DNA of 64,000 bases from Actinophytocola oryzae. GTDB taxonomy: Bacteria; Actinomycetota; Actinomycetes; Mycobacteriales; Pseudonocardiaceae. The DNA is taken from NCBI RefSeq assembly GCF_004364325.1, contig NZ_SOCP01000010.1:310001-374000 (forward strand), in the 5' to 3' direction. The position numbers and the translations under genes were made by a program. The notes beneath the pieces are model-generated. The model searched no databases. It had not been told where the DNA came from and saw only the letters and a program-made list of their open reading frames with translations. Within the stretch, counting starts at the first letter, position 1; every line of letters starts with the position of its first letter. This document shows positions 41,960 through 47,544 of this stretch, one piece after another.

Positions 41960-44530
41960 GTGGCGAAATCCTGGCAGGAGGTCAAGTCCGTACTGGACGA
42001 CCCCTACGTGTCGGCGGACACGAAGGAGGCGTTGCTCACCGCCTATGCCATGGAGGCGGGCGACGACGCGTCCCCTGAGCTCGAGCAGTACACGAACGGC
42101 ACCAAGGCGTCCTACAACATCGACGGCGACGACGTCTTCGGCAGGAACGGCGCCGTCCTGGGCACCGACAGCCTGTACCAGACGGCCCAGGACGAGTCGG
42201 ACGAAGCCGGCTACAGCCACAAGGTGAACGACCAGAACGTGGAGTCCGGTCGTACCACCATCGAGGGCATGCAGCCGCCCGCCGAGGGCTCGAACAGCGG
42301 TGTGAAGAAGTCGGACGAGATCTTCGAGGCCGGTCGGCCCGCGCTCAGGCTCTTCCAGGACTTCATCCCCGTCAACGACAAGGTGCCGGACGACTCGCTC
42401 GGCAGGCAGGGACGCTTCAAGCTCGACGACATCACCAAGCGCTACGAAGAGCAGATGGGCATCTCGTTCCAGAACTTCATGGACGACGCCAAGCGCCTCC
42501 GCGACGCCCACACCCAGCTGAACACGCTCAACGGGGACACCGAGGCCGAGCTGAACAAGACGTACAAGGACTGGACCGGCCCGGCCGCCAACGCCTCGTA
42601 CCAGTACTACTCGGAGAAGATGGCGCCCAACATCAAGAACCTGCTGGACTACCTGCAGACGGCGCCGGACACCATCGACACGGCCGTAACCAACGTCTTC
42701 ACCGCCTGCAAGGACAAGGCGAACGACGTCATCACGCTGTACCAGAGCTTCAACGGCACCATGGGCAGCGCGAGCCCGGAGATCGCGGCGAAGGTCGTGA
42801 AGCTCGCGAGTGGTGATTTCAGCTCGCAGGACGAGGTGCTCGAGGTCGCGGCCTGGGTGGACGCGACGACGGGCAGCAACCTCGAGTCGACCATGCGCGC
42901 GGACGACTGCGGGCTGAACGACGAGAACAAGGAGTACACGATCCGCGAGTGCAAGAAGTGGATCCGTGACTCCTTCAACAAGGACCTGCACGACAACCTG
43001 TACGTCAACTTCAAGCAGGCCTGCGACGACGCACTCGAGGCGGTCAACTCCCACTACGAGTCGCTGGACACCTATCTCAAGGAGTACGAGAACGAGTTCG
43101 GCGCTCCGCTGGCGGCACCGGTCAACGACGGTGGCGGCGGAGGCGGTGGAGGTGGCGGCGGCGGGAACGGTGGCGGCTCAGGCGGCGGCTCGGGTGGCGG
43201 GTCTGGCGGCGGATCCGGTGGCGGGTCTGGCGGTGGCTCTGGCGGTGGCTCTGGTGCCGGTTCCGGTTCCGGTAGTGGCTCGGGTGGCGGCGGCGGTGGC
43301 ATGCCGGACGTCGGCACCCCGCCGACGACCGACACCGGTGGCGGCGGCGACCAGACCGACCCGTCCGGTGAGGACACGGACGGCGACGGCAAGCCCGACG
43401 ACCCCGGCCAGCAGGACCCGGGCGGCCAGCAGGACCCGGGCGGCCAGCCGCCGTCGACCTCGCCGACCGCCGACCAGCAGGAGACCGTCACGATCAAGGA
43501 CGGCGACCGGGAGATCGCGGTCACCAGCCCCGACGGCGAGGGCATGGTCAAGGTGACCGTCGACGACGGCACCGGCCACCCGAAGACCTACACGATGGAC
43601 TTCGGCGGCCCGGACCCGTCCGGCACCGGCGCCCCGGGTCAGCCAGGCACGCCGGGACAGTCCGGTCAGCCGGGACAGGGCGCGGACGGGCAGTCCGCGC
43701 CTGGTGTCCCCGGCCAGGACGCGCCCATCGAGCCGGGTCCCGACGGCAAGTGCACGATCACCGACGGGGACCTGACCATCACCGCGGAGCGGCCGGAGGG
43801 CCAGCCGGACACGGTCGTGGTCACGGTCGACGACGGCACCGGCAACCCCACCACCTACAACCTGGACTACTCGGAGTCGCAGACCTCTGGCCAGGAGGGC
43901 AGCGACCCGGTCCAGCCGGGTGGCGGCGGGAACGGACACCCGGCAGGCGGGCCCGACGCCCCGGTCACCACGCTGCCCTACCAGCTCAGCGGCGACCTGG
44001 CCGCCGAGCCGGCCATCGGCTACGGGGAGATGCCCGACCAGCCGTCGACCATGCCCGCCTACGACGGGATGCCCGACAACCTCGCGCAGCCGGTCGACGC
44101 GGCCACACCGCAGGGCCTTGCGTACCCGTCGGACACCCAGCCGGGGTTCGTGGAGCCGGGCCAGCAGCCCGATTACGCCACCACGGCGTCCGCCGCCGAC
44201 CCGAGCGCCGGTGCCGGAGCACACGCGGCGACCGGCCAGGTCGGGTCGTTCGGCGCGCCGGACCACGGGTCGTCGCCGTACATGGACCGGCCCGGTGGCG
44301 AGGCGAGCCTGGCCAGCGCGTCGGACGGCTCCGGTGACCAGGGCCACCACCCGCAGCCGCAGCAGCCTGGCATGCCGGGCGGTGGCATGCCCATGATGGG
44401 TGGGCCACAGGGTGGCGGCGGCTCGGGCGACACCGAGCGTACCGCGACGCAGTGGCGCACCACCGGTGACCTGTTCGACGAGCCGATGGACAACGAGCGG
44501 TTCCGCGGCGCGTTCGGCGGCGAACGATAA
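41960..44530 (+). CDS. Large secreted-type protein with WXG core and Gly/Ser linker (island gene 5)
   Basis: The protein has 856 residues from a GTG (41960) 2 bp after the previous stop. Residues 1-390 are helical and close to the protein at 47541: SWQEVKSVLDDPYVSADTKE, GYSHKVNDQNVESGRTTIEG, a W-T-G turn in DWTGPAANASYQYYSEK, and four Cys in TACKDK, ADDCGL, IRECKKW and KQACDD, likely disulfides. A (GGS)n linker (about 391-450) follows, then two beta repeats (DREIAVTSPDGEGMVKVTVD; GDLTITAERPEGQPDTVVVTV), a Pro-rich region and the tag WRTTGDLFDEPMDNERFRGAFG. It is probably exported by the T7SS; the function is unknown. Confidence 0.75.
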   Translation: MAKSWQEVKSVLDDPYVSADTKEALLTAYAMEAGDDASPELEQYTNGTKASYNIDGDDVFGRNGAVLGTDSLYQTAQDESDEAGYSHKVNDQNVESGRTTIEGMQPPAEGSNSGVKKSDEIFEAGRPALRLFQDFIPVNDKVPDDSLGRQGRFKLDDITKRYEEQMGISFQNFMDDAKRLRDAHTQLNTLNGDTEAELNKTYKDWTGPAANASYQYYSEKMAPNIKNLLDYLQTAPDTIDTAVTNVFTACKDKANDVITLYQSFNGTMGSASPEIAAKVVKLASGDFSSQDEVLEVAAWVDATTGSNLESTMRADDCGLNDENKEYTIRECKKWIRDSFNKDLHDNLYVNFKQACDDALEAVNSHYESLDTYLKEYENEFGAPLAAPVNDGGGGGGGGGGGGNGGGSGGGSGGGSGGGSGGGSGGGSGGGSGAGSGSGSGSGGGGGGMPDVGTPPTTDTGGGGDQTDPSGEDTDGDGKPDDPGQQDPGGQQDPGGQPPSTSPTADQQETVTIKDGDREIAVTSPDGEGMVKVTVDDGTGHPKTYTMDFGGPDPSGTGAPGQPGTPGQSGQPGQGADGQSAPGVPGQDAPIEPGPDGKCTITDGDLTITAERPEGQPDTVVVTVDDGTGNPTTYNLDYSESQTSGQEGSDPVQPGGGGNGHPAGGPDAPVTTLPYQLSGDLAAEPAIGYGEMPDQPSTMPAYDGMPDNLAQPVDAATPQGLAYPSDTQPGFVEPGQQPDYATTASAADPSAGAGAHAATGQVGSFGAPDHGSSPYMDRPGGEASLASASDGSGDQGHHPQPQQPGMPGGGMPMMGGPQGGGGSGDTERTATQWRTTGDLFDEPMDNERFRGAFGGER
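42893..42993 (+). repeat. 101-bp perfect direct repeat, copy 1 (copy 2 at 48522-48622)
   Basis: The 101 bases are identical to 48522-48622, including all synonymous positions. It encodes most of a 40-residue run identical between the two large paralogous proteins. The two copies are 5.6 kb apart and enclose the ACP/ketosynthase genes. Confidence 0.9.
43131..43300 (+). repeat. Gly/Ser-coding imperfect repeat tract
   Basis: Repeated 9-12-bp GGTGGCTCN-type words encode the (GGS)n linker of the 856-residue protein, from a poly-Gly start to a GSGSGS end. The tract is prone to in-frame length change. Confidence 0.85.
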
Positions 44531-44553
44531 CCAGGACGTGAGGGGAAGATCCG

Positions 44554-45078
44554 ATGGGCGCTTATGACCGGGCCGCGGCGGCGCGGGCCAAGATGGCGCA
44601 GGTGCAGCGGGAGATGGCGGAGCGGCGCTCGCTGCGGGACCGCAACTTCCTGCAGCGGCGTGCCGAGGCGGTCGACGCGTTCAAGAAGCAGGGTCCCGTG
44701 ATGGAGCAGGTCGCCAAGCACATGGGCGAGCTGGGTCGCAGGCGCAAGCAGGCAGGCGGCTGGGCGACCGAGAAGACCGAGCGGGACAAGGACTTCGTCA
44801 TGGGCTTCGGCCTCGAGGACGAGGACCCGTCGAAGGACCCGTACAACTTCCAGGCCACCCGGCGGACCCCGGACACCCCGCCCGGCGGGATCGGCACGCT
44901 CGACGACGAGGACTCGCCGCTGCGGTCGGCGCCCATGCCGCCCCCGGCCCCCGAGGCCCCGCCCGCGCCGGAGCCGCCCGCGCCGCCGACGCGCGCGCCG
45001 CGCCGCCCGGCCCCCCGCCAGGAGCTGGACGACGAGGACGACTTCTCCAACCAGTCGAGCTGGATGCAGAACCGGTGA
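44554..45078 (+). CDS. Short coiled-coil protein with DDFS tail (island gene 6)
   Basis: The protein has 174 residues from an ATG after GTGAGGGGAAG. A charged helix (about 1-75: YDRAAAARAKMAQVQREMAE, RSLRDRNFLQRRAEAVDAF) is followed by a Pro-rich disordered part (PPPAPEAPPAPEPPAPPT) and the tail DDEDDFSNQSSWMQNR. This is the same architecture and tail logic as the genes at 33567 and 41019. It follows a large WXG protein, as the 41019 gene does, so each large protein has its own small companion. Its stop is overlapped by the ACP start (GTGA). Confidence 0.68.
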   Translation: MGAYDRAAAARAKMAQVQREMAERRSLRDRNFLQRRAEAVDAFKKQGPVMEQVAKHMGELGRRRKQAGGWATEKTERDKDFVMGFGLEDEDPSKDPYNFQATRRTPDTPPGGIGTLDDEDSPLRSAPMPPPAPEAPPAPEPPAPPTRAPRRPAPRQELDDEDDFSNQSSWMQNR

Positions 45079-45326
45079 ACGCGCAGGTCGCCGAGCGGGC
45101 GGACGAGATCAAGGCCGTGGTGTGCCGGGTGCTCGAGGTGGACGAGGACCAGGTGGGCCCGACAGACCACTTCGTCGAGTCCCTGGGCGCCGACTCGATG
45201 AAGCTGATCGAGCTGCTCGCCAACCTGGAGATCGAGTTCGACGTCGAGGTCGACCCTGGTGAGTTCGAGCGCCTGATCAGCCTCGACGGTGTCTACGCGG
45301 TGCTGAGCGAGGCTCTCGACAAGTGA
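45075..45326 (+). CDS. Acyl carrier protein (island gene 7)
   Basis: The protein has 83 residues from a GTG overlapping the previous stop. It is a PP-binding fold: four-helix pattern with VESLGADSMKLIELLANLE, Ser41 being the phosphopantetheine attachment site in the D-S-M motif. It is acidic, as ACPs are. It is not the housekeeping AcpP context (no fabD/fabF/fabG). Together with the two following ketosynthase-type genes it makes a minimal type II condensing set. It overlaps the ketosynthase start by GTGA. Confidence 0.9.
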   Translation: MNAQVAERADEIKAVVCRVLEVDEDQVGPTDHFVESLGADSMKLIELLANLEIEFDVEVDPGEFERLISLDGVYAVLSEALDK

Positions 45327-46510
45327 AGCGTGTTGCCGTCACCGGGCTCGGCGTCGTGTCGAGCATCGGCACCGGCGTCGCCGAGTACGCGGCCGGGCTG
45401 CGGTCCGGCCGCGATGGCGCACGGCCGATCGGCGTGTTCGACACCACCGGTTTCGCGCACGACACCGGCTGCGAGGTCGTCGGGTTCGAGCCGTCCCGAT
45501 GGGTTGCCGCGCAACGGGTCGAGGACCTCGGCAGGGCCGCGTGCTTCGCCGTCGCGGCGGCACGGATGGCGGTGGCGGACGCCGGCCTGACCGACCCCGG
45601 TCGCTCGATGGTGTGCATCGGCACCACCGACGGCGGCGGCGACGCAGGCGAGCGGATCGCCGAGCATGTCGTGCGGGAGCGGGAAGTCCCCGCCGAGCTG
45701 CCGCGCCGGGTGCCTGCCGCGTCCATCGCGGTGGCCGTCGCCCGCGAGCTCGGTCTGTCCGATGTGGACATCTCGACGGTCGCGACGGCCTGTGCCGCGG
45801 GCAACTACGCGATCGGCAACGGTTTCGACGCCGTCGCGGCAGGCGAGGTCGACGTGGCGCTGTGCGGTGGCGCGGATGCCATGTGCCGCATGACGTTCAC
45901 GGGTTTCTATCGCCTCGGTGCCGTCGACCCGCGGCGGTGCAGGCCCTTCGACGTCGACCGGCAGGGCATCCTCACCGGCGAGGGCGCGGGTGTGCTCGTG
46001 CTGGAGCCGCTCGACGCGGCCGTGGCACGCGGTGCGCGGATCTACGCGGAGGTCCTCGGCTACGGCCTCAACTGCGACGCGGGCCACCCCGTCGCGCCGG
46101 ACCGGGACAGCGTGGCCGCCTGCATGCGGCTCGCCCTCGACGACGCGGGCGTCACCCCCGACCAGGTGGACCTCATCTCCGCGCACGGCACCGGCACGAA
46201 AGCCAACGACAGCACGGAGTGCGGCGCGATCCACGACGTCTTCGGCGACGAGGCGCCACGCACGGTCTCGGTGAAGTCCATGCTGGGCCACACGATGGGT
46301 GCGGCCAGTGCCCTGTCGGCCATCGCTTGTGCGCTCGCCATCAGGGAAGGGTTCATCCCACCGACCATCAACCACGTCGAGACCGACCCCGAGTGCGGCA
46401 TCGACTGCGTGCCCAACGAGTCGGTCGATGCGGACCTGCGTGTGGTGCAGAACAACGCGCTCGCCTTCGGTGGCAACAACTCCGTCGTCCTCTTCGGACG
46501 GCACGCATGA
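45323..46510 (+). CDS. Beta-ketoacyl-ACP synthase, intact active site (island gene 8)
   Basis: The protein has 395 residues from a GTG. It is a thiolase-fold condensing enzyme of the KAS I/II (FabF/type II PKS KS-alpha) type: VAVTGLGVVSSIG at the N-terminus, catalytic Cys157 in VATACAAGNYAIG, His288 in SAHGTGTKANDSTE, Lys318 and His323 in VKSMLGHTMGAAS. All catalytic residues are present, so it should condense an acyl primer with a malonyl-ACP. The gene is coupled both to ACP and to the inactive partner. No ketoreductase, dehydratase, acyltransferase or cyclase gene is nearby. Confidence 0.93.
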   Translation: MKRVAVTGLGVVSSIGTGVAEYAAGLRSGRDGARPIGVFDTTGFAHDTGCEVVGFEPSRWVAAQRVEDLGRAACFAVAAARMAVADAGLTDPGRSMVCIGTTDGGGDAGERIAEHVVREREVPAELPRRVPAASIAVAVARELGLSDVDISTVATACAAGNYAIGNGFDAVAAGEVDVALCGGADAMCRMTFTGFYRLGAVDPRRCRPFDVDRQGILTGEGAGVLVLEPLDAAVARGARIYAEVLGYGLNCDAGHPVAPDRDSVAACMRLALDDAGVTPDQVDLISAHGTGTKANDSTECGAIHDVFGDEAPRTVSVKSMLGHTMGAASALSAIACALAIREGFIPPTINHVETDPECGIDCVPNESVDADLRVVQNNALAFGGNNSVVLFGRHA

Positions 46511-47544
46511 CCGGGGTGGTGGTCACCGCGTGGTCGGCGCTGTCCCCGTACGGCCACGGCGCCACGGTCTTCGCGGACGGTGTCCTGGCGGGCGTGCCTG
46601 CCCCGCTGACATCCACAAAGGACGAATGGGTGCAGGCGGACGCCCGTGTGGTGCCCGACTTCGACATCGTCGAGCAGTTGGGGCGCAAGGGAACCAGCTC
46701 GATGGACCGCACTAGCGCGCTCGCCGTCGCCACGCTCGGGGCGCTGCGACCCGAGCCGGACTCGCGCACCGGCGTCGTCCTTGGCACCACGAGCGGCTCG
46801 GCGCGCACGCAGTTCGAGTTCACGCGCGACTCGCTGACGCGACGTAAGCCGTACCTCGTCAACCCCGCGCAGATGCCGTTCGCGCTGATGAACTCCGCCG
46901 CCGCCCAGTGCGCGATCCGGCACGGTCTGACCGGCCCGAACAGCACCGTCGCGGCAGGCAGGACCTCGGGCCCCACCGTGTTCCGGTACGCGGCGCGGCT
47001 CCTGCGTGCCGGCCGTGCGAGCGGGGTGTTCGCCGGTGCCGTCGAGGAGCACAGCGGTGCCCGTGAGCTGCTGGAACCCGGTGGTCGGCTCGGCGAGGGC
47101 TGCGTACTGTTCTTTTTGCAAACCGCCGGGGCGGGGAACCGACCGGCGCTCGCCGAGGTCGTAGCGTCGGACACGAGGTTCAGCGACGGCGAGCCACGCC
47201 GTGCGCTGGCCGCGAGTCTGCGGCACGTGATGGCCGGGATCCCGGTGGACGAGGTGTGGGGGCTCGCGCTCTCGGCCGCGACACCGGAACTGTCCGAGAC
47301 AGAAGACGACGCGACGGGTGAGGTGTTGGGCCAGGTGGGCAACGTGGTGCGGCCGGGTCGGCTCGTCGGTGACACGGGCGCGGCGAGCGGTGCCTTCGGG
47401 CTGGCGTCGCTGCTGGCCATGGCGGACGCGGACCCGGCGGCGCGTGGGCGGTTCGCCGTGGCCACCGCCGTCGACAGGGACGGCACCGCCGGTGTCGTCG
47501 TCCTTCGCTCAGTGGGAACGCAGCAGGCAGGGGGAGAACGATGA
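46507..47544 (+). CDS. Ketosynthase-like chain-length-factor-type protein without catalytic Cys (island gene 9)
   Basis: The protein has 345 residues from an ATG overlapping the KS stop. The thiolase fold is seen in GVVVTAWSALSPYG, RTGVVLGTTSGSARTQFEF and RPGRLVGDTGAASGAFGLASL. In the active-site block STVAAGRTSGP the Cys is replaced by Arg (about residue 152), the His of the HGTGT loop is lost, and the Lys/His block reads VGDTGAAS (His to Asp). It is therefore not a condensing enzyme but a KS-beta/CLF-like subunit that should dimerise with the upstream KS. The protein is shorter than usual (345 against about 400). It overlaps the next gene by ATGA. Confidence 0.85.
   Translation: MTGVVVTAWSALSPYGHGATVFADGVLAGVPAPLTSTKDEWVQADARVVPDFDIVEQLGRKGTSSMDRTSALAVATLGALRPEPDSRTGVVLGTTSGSARTQFEFTRDSLTRRKPYLVNPAQMPFALMNSAAAQCAIRHGLTGPNSTVAAGRTSGPTVFRYAARLLRAGRASGVFAGAVEEHSGARELLEPGGRLGEGCVLFFLQTAGAGNRPALAEVVASDTRFSDGEPRRALAASLRHVMAGIPVDEVWGLALSAATPELSETEDDATGEVLGQVGNVVRPGRLVGDTGAASGAFGLASLLAMADADPAARGRFAVATAVDRDGTAGVVVLRSVGTQQAGGER

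Noticed and set aside
45075..47544. A full type II polyketide biosynthetic cluster
   Set aside because: No ketoreductase, cyclase, aromatase, acyltransferase or phosphopantetheinyl transferase nearby; neighbours are T7SS-like.
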